This document shows, piece by piece, positions 23,450-34,113 of a stretch of 64,000 bases of DNA. Made by a program: the position numbers and the translations under genes. This stretch comes from Tilletiaria anomala UBC 951 (lineage: Eukaryota; Basidiomycota; Exobasidiomycetes; Georgefischeriales; Tilletiariaceae): NCBI RefSeq assembly GCF_000711695.1, contig NW_013546959.1:41793-105792 (forward strand). Direction: 5' to 3'. Numbering within the stretch: the first letter of the stretch is position 1; the number at the start of each line of letters is the position of its first letter. The notes under the pieces were generated by a model that searched no databases, had not been told where the DNA came from, and was given only the letters and a program-made list of their open reading frames with translations.

Positions 23450-25373
23450 CTACTGCGCATAACCTTGCTGAGGAGGATAGCCCTGCGCATACCCTTGTTG
23501 ACGGTAATACCTGAAGAAGCGGAACACAATGATCAATTATATTTCCTCAGCAGAACTTGGCAAACAGCCCAACTTACTCTGCCCATTCCTTCGAGTAGTC
23601 TGGCTGGCTTCCAGCTGGTGCGGCTCCGGCGGCAGCGTTCGAATCAGCAGTGCCGCCTTGCTGCGCAGCAGCTTGTGCGGCGTAGTAAGCTGCCCACTCT
23701 GCCGAATAATCTTGCCCACCCGCTGCCGCACCGGCGGCAGCGACTGGTGGCTGCTGTTGCGAAGGGTCGGCCTGGGCATAGCCTCCATAGCTGTTCCCTT
23801 GTTGTTGCCATGGCCCAACGCCAGCCCCGTAGCCCTGCTGTTGCTGATGCTGCTGACCATGGTAACCTCCTCCGCCGCCTTGGAAGCCCATACCTGGGCG
23901 CGGAACCCTTCCTCCGCCTGGCTGCATCCACACATCTGGGTTCCTCCAAGGAGGGATCTTTGCCTGCCCCGGCGCGCCTGCCCCAGTTGCCCCTCCTGCG
24001 CTGGCTGCAGGGCCAGCTCCAGGGGGGCCAGGTCGACCAGGAGCACTGGCGCTCCCCGGTCCTGACGCGGGTCCACCAGCTCCGCCACCAAGCTCCGCCA
24101 TGAGACTCGCATACTCCGAGTCGAAGGCGCCGTTTCCGGTGGGCCCACCGCCAGGCGGGCCACCGGGCCGACTGCCGAATCCGCCGGGACCGGCGGTCCC
24201 CCCACTCGTGCAATCACGAGCCAAGTGACCCTGCTGACCGCATCGATGACATGTGATGTGTGCAGTCCAGTTGCGCTCCTCTGGGCAATCGTACTTGCGG
24301 TGTCCCTTCTTGCCGCAATTTTGACAGACCTGGTTTTCATCGTCTCGCAGCGTTCCGTTGAGTGCAGCAAGCTCTCGCAATTGATTCCTCTTGTGGTCGT
24401 TCTCGCCTTCCGGTGTGGATGCGGCCTGTCAAGAATAAGAGAAAGTTACTTGAGACGCTGTTCAGCCCAGGAGATGGGCTGCGAATCTGGACTCACAGTT
24501 TCGATGACCTTGTTGATGAGCCTGACACAGTGCTTGACCTTGGCTTCTTCATCGGCCGTCACGACACAGTGCATGTCTTCCTCATCTTGGTCATCATATC
24601 CAGGTTTCCCCTTCCCTTCCTTAACACTACCCTTGCCACGAATAGCAATCTTGGCACCGCTCTCGCGTTCCATGGTCTTGATTGTGTTACCACGAGGGCC
24701 GACGATCAGACCAAAGAAATTGATCTCTGGGAACTCTTTCAAAGGTAGGTAGACCTTTTCGGTTGGCCTCTGATTCCGCTTGTATTGCTGGTACTCGGCA
24801 GGCGGCTTGAAATTAGGATCCATCTTCATCTGCTTTTCGACCAGGCCTGCCCTCTCATCCTCCAGCTTTTTTCTGTATCGAACTTCTCGTGTGTTTGTCC
24901 TTCTGCCTTGATTGTCATAGATGGGAGGAGGCGATGGGGATCGCTCGCGGTCGGGAGGAACAAAGTCGCCGGAAGCGAGCTTCCGATTGATCTCCTCCAG
25001 GCGAACTTGCGCGGCATACTTATCAAGCTCATGCTGCGAGACATTGGTGGATGTGATGGCGGTTGTGATCCCGGAGAGGTCGACCTTGGAAGACTCGTCG
25101 CCCCAGCGTGAACGACGCTTGCGAGTGCCTGGTGTATCGGGAAAGAAACATGCTGTGCGTCAGTATGTGGAACATGGATGCGCAGCGAGAAGGCTTGCCC
25201 AACAACTCGCCTGAATCCGCTGCACTGTCCTCTCGATCTCTCTTGATGCCGCCGTCAGACAAAGGTGAGCCTTGAATGCCACCAGATACACCTTCGCCCT
25301 CACCCCATCGCCGCGGCGCTCCCAGAGGCTGAGCGTTCATACCCGTCTTTTGCGCATTGCTTCGCCACGACAT
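23450..25373 (-). CDS. MSL5: Branchpoint-binding protein (SF1/BBP/Msl5)
   Basis: Reverse-strand exons 25373-25211, 25128-24497, 24425-23578 and 23510-23450 give 567 residues. BBP recognises the intron branchpoint in the commitment complex together with U2AF65. Features in order: an N-terminal region with [11 protein letters not shown] (the U2AF-binding ULM-like basic-Trp segment); the KH-QUA2 core with [18 protein letters not shown], whose GPRG loop binds RNA; two CCHC zinc knuckles ([14 protein letters not shown] and [14 protein letters not shown]); then a long Gly/Pro/Gln-rich tail ending in [13 protein letters not shown] repeats. The last 61-nt exon is real: it restores the [16 protein letters not shown] tail after a GTAAGT donor. 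Intron 1 appears to use a GC donor, because no GT donor restores frame. Confidence 0.93.
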
Positions 25374-25814
25374 CCTTCACGATTACCTTCGTCGCTGAGT
25401 CCGGCTGTCAACTTTCTCATACAGATTTGTAATGTGTCGTATGGCCTTCCTGATCACTCGTAGCACATGCTTGCACGAATTGTGAGTGTGCTTCGAACTC
25501 TGAAGTACCTGCCTAATGTCCTGTGTTGATGGATTGGAGGAAGACGAAGGAAAAAGCTGAGCTGACGCAAAGAATAAATAAGCGCAAGCGTCTCTTTTCG
25601 GTGGGGCCGACTTTCACCGCCCACGGAGGCAAGAAAGAATGGAGGTCACAACCCGAACGTACCAAGCACACTCAGATCAACGGTACCAATTAGGCTTCAC
25701 AGGCATGGTCGTCAAAGTGAAAGCATCACGGCTCGCCTGAGCAACACGATGCACTTGCTACAGCTCTTGATCGTCTCATCACCAACATCCTCGTGTTAAA
25801 AGTGCGAACACAAT
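25374..25814. promoter_or_regulatory. Divergent promoter region, BBP / JTB-like
   Basis: These 441 nt separate the two divergent start codons. An A-rich run (AAAGAATAAATAAG, about 25569-25582) could place a start site. No named factor site is recognised. Confidence 0.4.
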
Positions 25815-26722
25815 ATGAGTGTTCCAGTCGGAGCAAGCACTTCACCATGGGCGCTTGATGCTGACCACCGCGGCTCTATCGACTCTTGGTCAATACGCAA
25901 CTTCGAAGCACCCCACGAGAATGACCGCTTCACCTCACGTCAGAGCAAGTTACGTCGTGATGGGTGGCGGCCGGATGAAGAAATCAAGGAAGGTTGGCAC
26001 GTCGGCGGCGGCGTCCCCGCTGGCCAAGGCGTCAAGACCGCCAATCTGACGAACATGAAAGGTGAAAGCATTTCGAAGCTGCCAATCGAGGATGCCAAAT
26101 GGGACAAAAAGAGCCGTTTGAAACAATGGGAAGAATGGCGAAAGAAACACCCCTGGATCACCCCGCCACCCAGCATCGCTGGCCTGCGTGAAGGGCAAGG
26201 GAAGACACAAAACAAAAGTCTGCCACCGTCGAATGTCTCCCCTGGGCAGTGGGCCTGCAAGGTTATAGGAAACTGTCAACCATGTCCAGAGGACTCGGTA
26301 AGCACCTGACCTGGTCTGTACATCTCACTGAATATTCGAGCCCATTGCGATGACCCCCATCTCTTGCTCCAGCTACACTTTCCGTATTGTCAGCCTTATG
26401 CCAACCGTCTTCCAGTCTCATGCGCTCCACTGTCAAGCAGCACGAACTCTGCAAGTCCTCAAAGCACTGAATACATTAAAGGCTGGCAGCAGTGCGGCAA
26501 ATCCGTCTCGCAAGAGCGCTGGGACTACTTTGAGTTCACCGTGAGCGCTGGCGTGGCTCCCTCTTCTCAAGAAACCCCTCTGACTACGCTTTTCCTCACG
26601 CACCTGCCTCCCAGGTCTTCACCGCTTTCATTGCAGTCATCGGTCTCATAGTGTTTATCCGTCGACAAAAGATATTGTCCGAACGGCATTATAGTGTACT
26701 AAATCAGCGAATCAACAGTTGA
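25815..26722 (+). CDS. JTB-like type I membrane protein
   Basis: Exons 25815-26297, 26373-26540 and 26615-26722 give 252 residues. Human JTB (jumping translocation breakpoint) is a small membrane protein linked to mitochondria and cytokinesis. The match rests on the C-terminal half. A Cys-rich part has CKVIGNCQPC, YCQPYANRLPVSC and YIKGWQQCGKS, then QERWDYFEF. One membrane helix follows (VFTAFIAVIGLIVFI, created by the exon 2-3 junction), then a basic cytosolic end RRQKILSERHY, like the JTB tail. The 155-residue N-terminus is hydrophilic, has no visible signal peptide and is much longer than in animal JTB. It could be a lineage-specific extension or a wrong start. Cys spacing and the tail make the assignment likely but not certain. 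Confidence 0.65.
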
Positions 26723-27236
26723 AAGAAAGCTGCCTGCGCCGTGTGCGTGTGCTGGCCTTCGAGTGCATGGCGTTCATGCCTCACCTGGACGTCGTATCCG
26801 TCAGTCTTGCTATCGCCTATAACTTCATTGCCTCGGCCAGCAGGCACGTGCTGCACATATTTGTATATACATCGCACGGCATATACATCACTTGTCCAGG
26901 CTCAAGGCATGCCAAACCACAACGGACCTCGTATTCGTATCTAGTTAAGCGTTCCATGGACCCGCGTTCAGCGTTCCGCTGATGCTCCGCACTCTCTCAG
27001 CGCGATGCAATCATCATGGGCTCTTCGCAGCCACTTCATAACACCTGCCTACAAATTGCAGCATGCCATGCTGGTACCCCAACTCAGGCAACTCGCATGC
27101 AAGCGCAAGCGAACGAGGGAAGCGGGTCTGTAAGCGCTCATCGCTGCCGTGGCCTGACCAGGTGAGGTAGGCGGCCAGGACTTGCCTGCGAACCCGTGCC
27201 CACTCCTTTTAGACGCCAGACCCGAAAAGAATAGAG
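26723..27236. other. Intergenic region between JTB-like and CSN1 genes
   Basis: Both genes run in the same direction, so this holds the JTB-like 3' end and the CSN1 promoter. No gene or clear motif is seen. Confidence 0.4.
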
Positions 27237-27312
27237 ATGGAGTACGACGATCCAGCAGCGGTCGCGTGGGCCAAGGAGCGACTGAGACTCGACCGGTCGT
27301 CAGCTCCGAAGC

Positions 27313-27367
<55 letters not shown>

Positions 27368-29416
27368 ACGTGGTGCGTGCCAGCAGGTGGGCCAGGATGA
27401 ATGGGATGAGCCGGACGGTGCAGCGACTGGAGGTGGCGCTGCTCCGGCGCCGCTGGTCGTGAATCTCAGGGAGAAAGACCCATTCGACTGGGAGAGCTAC
27501 ATTGCACCATATACAGGGCATACACGTCTAGCGAGGCTGCTCTTTCTCGCAGAGCATTGCCCCAGCTTACGGATCCCATGCGCGGACCAAGCGCTGAGCA
27601 CCATCCAACAGACCACCACCAATGCACCACTCTACCTTCGGGCGCTGCAGCTGCGCAATACTGATCCGGCTACCGATGCACCATGGACAGATCGGAGCAA
27701 GATTGCAAGCCAGGATGATGCTTGGATCAAACAAACTAATGCCAGGATCAGCAGTGAGGAGGAGAAGCTTGAGCTTGAGCTACGAAATTACCAAAACAAC
27801 ATGATCCGCGAGAGCATTCGAGTATGTACAGATTTCCACAGCAGCGCTTGAGGTTGAATGCTGATGCAAGCCCGCCTTGTTAAATGTCACAGATGGCCAA
27901 CCGTGATCTGGGAGACTTTTACCGCTCGGCAGGGCATCCATCACAGGCGCTGAAATATTATCAGCAGACGCGCGAGTACACCTCCACTGGGGAACATGTC
28001 CTCGAAATGTCCTTGAACGTGATCGAGGTGGCATTGGACCAACATGCTTACCAGCTCGTTGCGTCCAATGTCGCCAAGGCCGAAGGGGTGCTGAAGAACA
28101 TCATATCTGGAGGCGAGAGCGCAGCGCTTGCAGCAGGCTCGATCCACACAGGCGGGGGAAGCCGGATCGGCTTTGGCAGCGGAGCTGGCACAGGGTCATC
28201 TGGGGGCGCAGGAGCAGGCGCGAGCGGCAGCAGGAGCAAGGTCGCTCCTGTCAGCAAGGGAGGTAACTCGGCCGGTGGTGATGCGATCGGTGCGCTCTTC
28301 AGCGCAGGAGGCTCTGCAGGCGTAGCGCCCGGAGGAGCGAATGCAACTGGTGGTGGCGCTCGTGCAGGAGGGTTAGCAGGTGCTGGTGGTAGCAATGGCG
28401 GTAGCAGAGAAGCCAAAGCGAAGAAATTGGTACGCGAGATTCAAGACAAGCTCAATGTCGCAGGAGGGATTGCCGCGATGGGTCTGCGAAGGTACGAAAT
28501 GGCATTGAGAAGTCTATCCAAGGTGGACATCAATTCGTCCAACGCATGGAGCAATGTGAGTCCTCGGCGCCGTGTCTGCACACGCATGCAGCGCTCAGAC
28601 CTCACACTGCCTTCATGTGTGCGAGCAGATGGCATCCCCTGCAGACATTGCCCTGTACACTTCGTTCTGTGCAGCTGTGACCCTGGATCGTTCCGAACTG
28701 CGCCGCCGTCTGGTTGGCCGCGGGGGTCCGCAATCGTCTGCGTCCGAAGAGGCCAGCGCGGCGGCGAGCAACAATGCCGAGGGTGGAACAGTGACAGGCG
28801 GCGGAATCACTGGCACACTCGACGTCGATCCGGCAGCACGCGAGCTGATCTGGAAGTTCCACGAGTGCGATTTCAAGAAGGTCTTCCGAAATCTAGACAT
28901 CTGGCGCAGCAGGCATCTGCTCGACTTCCACCTCAGTCCGCACGTCGAGCAGCTCAGCAAGACCATCAGGACGCGCAGTGTGCAGGATTTTCTCAAGCCA
29001 TATAAATCACTTGTCCTTGCGGACATGGCGGAGGCTTTCGGGTTTGACGAGCAGACTCTGTTGCAAAGCTTGATCAGCCTGCTGGAAGAGGACAAAATAG
29101 ACGTCCGGATTAACATGCAGAACAGGGTGCGTTAGCCCGTGGTGCGTGATTTTCTAGTGCAGCTTTGAGACTGACTTGCCCCCTGATCCTCCACGCAGAC
29201 CCTCTCCGCGGCTCCACGCAAGGATGAACGCGCCGAGCTGTATGACCGCGCTTTCAAAGTCAGCGCACAAAGAGTCAAAGATTGCAAGAACATTCTGTTC
29301 CTTCAAGAGCTCGTCCGCGAGAAGTGAGTGACCTTTGCTCTTCAGTCGCACGGTATCTCCGCTGAATGAGGTGTCCATCCAGGTTGATCGTCAAAGGCAA
29401 GCAGCAAGCGTGGTGA
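27237..29416 (+). CDS. CSN1: COP9 signalosome complex subunit 1 (CSN1/GPS1)
   Basis: Exons 27237-27821, 27893-28555, 28629-29126, 29199-29323 and 29383-29416 give 634 residues. CSN1 is a PCI scaffold subunit of the COP9 signalosome, which removes Nedd8 from cullins in the nucleus and cytosol. The RPN7-type helical repeat region contains FDWESYIAPYTGHTRLARLL, NRDLGDFYRSAGHPSQALKY and GLRRYEMALRSL. The PCI winged helix is near the end: YKSLVLADMAEAFGFDEQTL and SLLEEDKIDVRINMQNR. The last two exons add the basic end KLIVKGKQQAW. Odd points: a 17-Gln tract near the N-terminus and a large Gly/Ala/Ser insertion within the helical repeats (about 28110-28410). It is convergent with SerRS, with 160 nt between stops. 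Confidence 0.9.
27318..27368 (+). repeat. CAG/CAACAG repeat encoding polyglutamine in CSN1
   Basis: One CAG, seven CAACAG hexamers and CAACAA encode 17 Gln in a row. This is a perfect hexanucleotide repeat near the N-terminus of CSN1, outside its folded domains, and is likely to vary in length between strains. Confidence 0.9.
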
Positions 29417-29576
29417 AGCAAGGGACACCCGAGCACAGATGTGCCCGCATGGGTTCGATTCGAAGCATTTGTAGCATTTGTACCATCACCAAACAAGCAT
29501 ATTCTCTGAGCTGCCTTTAGCGTATATCCGCCACAAATCCAAGCCCCCCAACCAAGGTGGCTGGACTGCCCATGAT

Positions 29577-31296
29577 CTACTTTTTCTTCTCCGCCTTTTT
29601 CGGTGGAAGCTCCTGTTTGTAGATCAAGATGGATAGCGAGATTAGTGACGGGACGGAAATCAGGCTGCTTCCAGCGCGGGCTCACCCTCGTGTAGGGAAT
29701 GAAGTCCCGCCCTTGCAGGTACTTTTGCAGCGGGGGTGGGATCTTGAGGCCTTCTGGTGTTTGCCAGTTCTCCACGAGGCAGCAGAGTGCACGCTCGGTG
29801 GCGCACAGGGTGCCGCTGCACAGTAAAAGACGAAAGTAGTCAGCAATTGTCCTTGCGACTAGGGTAAGATCGAAAATGAATAACGCACTTGAGCATGTGG
29901 CAGTAGATCTTCTTCTGCCCATCCGCCTTCTTGGTCCCGCATCGGACCTCGAGCTCGCGCGCCTGGTAATCCGTGCAGTTGCTGCAGCTGACGAGTTCCT
30001 TATGCTCACCCTGGAAGGGGAACCAGGCTTCCAAGTCGTACTTCATTGCCGCGGCATTGTTCAGCGCGCCACTGACGATTGCGACGACCCGGTAGCCTAG
30101 GCCAAGGCTCTGGTAGAACTCCTCCGAATTGGCCAACATCATGTCAAGCGTGTCCCATGAAGAGTCCGGGTCGGTCAAGCAGAACTTTCGGGGCGAATGT
30201 GGCGTGTTAGCACTGTGGCTGAACGCCCAGCAAGACATTGATGGCCGAATGCTCACCTGCTCAATTTTTTCGAATTGGTGCACCCGGAAGATACCCCACA
30301 TATCCTTTCCGTGAGACCCGGCCTCTTTTCGGAAGCAGGTTGAGTAGCCAGCGTACTTGATGGGCAGTTGCTCGGAGGGCTGGTCGAACCACTCATCACA
30401 GTGGAACGCGCTGATGGGCTGCTCGCTCGTCGCGATGAGGTACTTTTCTTCAGAAGGCTCTGCCCCTTCCTCGGCTCGTAACCCGTAGAGCGCCTCGTCG
30501 AACTCTTCTAGTTGTGCTGTCTTGCCCATCAGATCCTTGCGCATGAAGAAGGGCGTCATCATCTTTTTGTAGCCCTTGGTTCGCAAAAAGTCGAGGCCGT
30601 AGTTGATAAGAGCTTGGTTCAGGTCGACACCTTCGCCGGTGAGGAAGAAACCACGATGCCCAGCGACCTTTACGCCGCGCTCAGGGTCGAACATCTCCAA
30701 CCGGTACATGACCTCGTGATGCGGTAGGATATCGCTACAGAACAAGCACACAGCGAATGAGACTCTGGACTCAAACGCATTTAGTGACCGGTATGCTGAC
30801 TCACGTCTTCTTTTCGAATTGAGAATTGGGACCATCGGGGTGCCAAGTCTTGAGCACCGCATTGTCGTCTTCAGTCTGGCTGACTGGCACCTTTGGCCCG
30901 ACGATGTTGCCGATCATCCGTGCTTTTGCTTTCATCTTGTTCTCTGCCTCGACGACCTTTGGCCTCAGGTCGAGCACCTGCTGGTCTAGCTCCTTCTTTT
31001 TCTTCATCTCCTCGTCTGCGCTCTCTTTTGCCTTGCGCTTAACAGTGATCTCCTTTTGGGTTGCATTGACGTCCTTCTGCAGGTTGTTCAGCTGGAAGCC
31101 GAGCTGCGTCCACTCCTTATAGAGGGCGAGCACATCGTCGACGAGCTCCACGCTGGCCCCTCGCTTCTTTTGCGATTCCTTGACGAGCTCAGGGTTGCCG
31201 CCCTTTTCGGGCTGGAGCACTGCAGTCACCAACGAAGCGGTCAGGCAGGCTAGCTTGGACCTGCTTCGCAGCATACTCACTGATGAGATCAATCAT
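29577..31296 (-). CDS. SES1: Seryl-tRNA synthetase, cytosolic
   Basis: Reverse-strand exons 31296-31281, 31219-30805, 30734-30257, 30184-29889, 29815-29686 and 29612-29577 give 456 residues, the usual size. The enzyme charges tRNA-Ser with serine. The N-terminal coiled-coil arm (KGGNPELVKESQKKRGASVE, then a charged helical hairpin) is followed by the class II core. Motif 1 is in the GVDLNQALINYGLDFLRTKG area, motif 2 is FRKEAGSHGKDMWGIFRVHQ, and motif 3 is GTLCATERALCCLVENWQ. The C-terminus is a basic Lys-rich tail (ELPPKKAEKKK). The first coding exon is only 16 nt; joined to exon 2 it gives MIDLIM followed by LQPEKGGNPEL, matching fungal SerRS. It shares a 378-nt promoter with the divergent ADE1. 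Confidence 0.95.
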
Positions 31297-31674
31297 TTTC
31301 GTGTGGATATTTGGCGTTCTGATTCGTACACTTGCTTCTTTCGTGTGTGCCGTATCTGTGTTGACTGGCGTCTGCGATATGCCGTGCTCTCTTGGTTTAT
31401 CTTGAGAGGACCTCTGGAACTGGGCCCATCAAGGTGTGTATGTAAAGTGACTCGAGGATGCTCCAGAAGAAAAGGTACCACAAGCCCAAAATCGCACACA
31501 CCGCGCCATGAGGCACACCACCAGTCACCACACTCCCCAGCTCACGCGGCGGAAAGGGGGAGGGGTTGAATAGAATGACAAGAACAAACATCTTCAGCGT
31601 TGCCCGTACTCGTACTGTTCAAAATACCTACCGGTTTGCAGACCAGGTAATTCATACGCCGAGGGACCGCAGCA
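31297..31674. promoter_or_regulatory. Divergent promoter region, seryl-tRNA synthetase / ADE1, with a TGACTC element
   Basis: A TGACTC hexamer lies at 31448-31453, close to the middle. TGACTC(A) is the core of the Gcn4/Cpc1 general amino-acid-control site. In yeast, tRNA synthetase and purine genes are among Gcn4 targets. The seventh base is G rather than the preferred A, so binding is uncertain. Confidence 0.45.
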
Positions 31675-32881
31675 ATGACTCCGACCATGCCAGCAATAGA
31701 GGTCTTGCAGAGCGCTTTGCCACTCCCGCTCATCGCCAGGGGCAAGGTCCGTGACGTGTACGATGCGGAGATTATCGCTCCTGCCGACACGTCCGCACCG
31801 GGCGCAGCAGAGGAGACAGCAGCGGCAGGGTCGATTTTGTTCGTAGCGTCAGACAGGATCAGTGCCTTCGACATCATCCTCGCAAACGGCATACCCGGCA
31901 AAGGCCAGCTGCTTAATCGCCTGTCGGCTTTCTGGTTCCGTCTGCTCACGTCGGAGGCAGATGGGGTCATTCCGTCACATGTACTTTTCACGTCCTCATC
32001 CAAATTTCCCCCCTCTCTTGTCCAGCGACTTTCGCAAGCATCCACGATGCCGTCCAAGCCTGCTCTCCCTGCGCTGGAGCAGGTACGAGGTCGGTCGATG
32101 CTTGTGCGCCGTGCACGCATCCTCCCCATCGAGGCGATCGTTCGAGGCTACTTGACCGGCAGCGGCTGGGCAGAATACCAAAAGCACGGAACCGTGCACG
32201 GCCTGGCGATGCCGAAAAGCATGCAAGAAAGCCAGGAGATCCCTGGTGGGCCTATCTTTACGCCCAGCACCAAGGCCGAGCAAGGGGAGCACGACGAAAA
32301 CATCCATCCGGACAAGGGTAAGCGCGTGAACCATATGCTGTTGTGAGGGTCACATGCTAAATATTTCAGCGATACGCTTTCCGATTATCCCCTCAGTGGC
32401 AGACATTATCGGCCCAGAACTGGCGCAACATATGGCAAAAGTGGCTGTGGATCTCTACAAAACAGCCGCCGAGCACGCCCGCACTCGAGGCATCATCTTG
32501 GCGGACACCAAGTTTGAGTTTGGCATGGTTCCAACTGCGTCTTTACCGGCCGCATCAGCTCTCGTCAAGCGGCAGCCGACATTCAAGAACAAGGAGACAG
32601 GCGAGGAGGAGACGATGATCCTTGTCGACGAGGTCCTCACGCCCGATTCCTCGCGCTTCTGGGGTGCAGCCGAGTATCAGGTGGGCAAAAGTCAGGCGAG
32701 CTTCGACAAGCAATTTGTTCGAGATTGGCTCAAAAAGGAGGGGCTTGTCGGCCCGAATAAGGAAGTGCAAGAAGGAAAGGAGATTCGCTTACCCGAAGAC
32801 GTAGTCAAGGCCACTCTGGAGCGCTATGAGCAAGCCTATGATATGATCACCGGTGAACGCTTCGTGGTTGGCGAGGATTGA
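31675..32881 (+). CDS. ADE1: SAICAR synthetase (phosphoribosylaminoimidazole-succinocarboxamide synthase)
   Basis: Exons 31675-32317 and 32370-32881, split by a 52-nt intron, give 384 residues. The enzyme joins aspartate to CAIR with ATP in step seven of purine synthesis. Visible signatures: the nucleotide-binding start ARGKVRDVYD, FVASDRISAFDIIL, the family motif LPIEAIVRGYLTGSGWAEY, ILADTKFEFG, and the late LVDEVLTPDSSRFW. Compared with yeast Ade1 (306 residues) it carries extra residues after RDVYD (an Ala/Thr-rich loop) and before the second half. All the usual motifs are intact. Confidence 0.95.
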
Positions 32882-33236
32882 ACAGCGGCCGGCAAGTGTA
32901 GCATAGATATGCACTCATGACTGGTGAATGGGCCTTCGCCAGTCAAGACTGGGTTGAGAGCTTACGCCGCCACGCACGAGCTGAATGCAGGCCTTCTGCT
33001 ATTGCGCTGCTGGTGCTGTGTTCCAATCTCGAGATTCTGGGCCCATATGCACCATGGTCCGCTCACATCTCGCACGCTGCACTGCATGCGCTTTGCGAGA
33101 ACAGCTCTGTATAGATGTGCTTTTAGTACCCTAGCTTGCATGGAGGTCAAAATACAAGTGTGCGATCATGGAGAGCTGTGGCAGCAGCGATGAAGCGGCG
33201 TAAAGAAGGCAAGCGTGGCACATGCCTGTCTATCGA
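32882..33236. other. Intergenic region between convergent ADE1 and eL14 genes
   Basis: This 355-nt stretch holds two 3' ends. No gene is recognised in it. Confidence 0.4.
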
Positions 33237-34113
33237 TTAGACCGAAACCTTCTTGGCGGCGGCACCGAGCATCCTTCGCCTCTGCTTCTTGAGCAGCATG
33301 ATCTCGAAGCGCTGGAAGTCGTTCGCCTCCTTGCGTGCCTTGGACGCCTGGCGCTTCTTGGCCCATGACGATTGCGCCCACTTGGCAGCAATGTCCGCCT
33401 TCTCAAAGTACTTCTTGACAGTCGGTGTGCCTGCCGCCCGGGGAAGCTCCTTGACGACGAGAGGGGTAAGGATCATGTACTTGTACGCCAACGGTTGACG
33501 GGCAACACCAGTGACTGGGCCGTCAATGATGGCCTGTGAGGATGAAAGGAATGTAAGTCACTGACCCTAGCTTACGTGGAAGAGAGCGACAACCCCAACC
33601 CTTGGAGCATGTCGAGGCACACATGAACCTGACGTCTAGTTGCCAACCGCTGCGAAGTACGACTTGCAATGCCTTCACACGCAGAACATTTCCCTCTTTC
33701 GCACTCTCAGGACCGTTTGTCGCTTTGCCTACTGGTCGCGAGCAGATAGGTTTGCACGCTGAAACGGGAGCTCGGCCAATGCAAAGCCAGTTCCTGAAAA
33801 TGCAATGGATCTTTTGTCCTTGGCGAACGCTCTGCACCCAACGCTAGGTGTGGGTACGACGCTGACGAACACCCTCGAAGCTCGCCTTCAGTGACCCTGC
33901 CTCTGCATCCTTCAAACCCATCTCCTAAGCCACGTGGAGTGGCCATGCCTCAATTGACGTGCCAGCATCTGAATTCACAAGACTCACCCGGTTGGCATCA
34001 ATGATCTCTGTGATGACGGCGAGCTTGCCATCATCCTCCGAGTCTTTCTTGGAGACGAGGACGACCCGGCCGACCTCGACGAATCGCTTGAATGTGCTAG
34101 GAGCCTTCGACAT
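33237..34113 (-). CDS. RPL14: 60S ribosomal protein eL14
   Basis: Reverse-strand exons 34113-33988 and 33533-33237 give 140 residues, the usual fungal size. eL14 is a large-subunit protein. The KOW-like start is visible as FKRFVEVGRVVLVSKKDSED, followed by KLAVITEIIDANR. Exon 2 has AIIDGPVTGVARQ, LTPLVVKELPRAAGT, KWAQSSWAKKRQ and the basic end. The single 454-nt intron is about five times longer than others in the window. TTTGCAG stands directly before the ATG, with a branchpoint-like TACTGAC 30 nt upstream, suggesting a second intron in the 5' leader, common in ribosomal protein genes. Confidence 0.95.
33534..33987 (-). other. Long (454-nt) intron of the eL14 gene
   Basis: The donor is GTGAGT and the acceptor CATCCTCACAG. 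Ribosomal protein introns often host snoRNAs or regulatory structure. I looked for a C/D snoRNA (TGATGA with CTGA in the right order on the sense strand) and saw none. H/ACA RNAs cannot be judged by eye. Confidence 0.7.

Noticed and set aside
33534-33987. C/D-box snoRNA in the eL14 intron
   Set aside because: No TGATGA/CTGA pair in the right order was found on the sense strand by eye.
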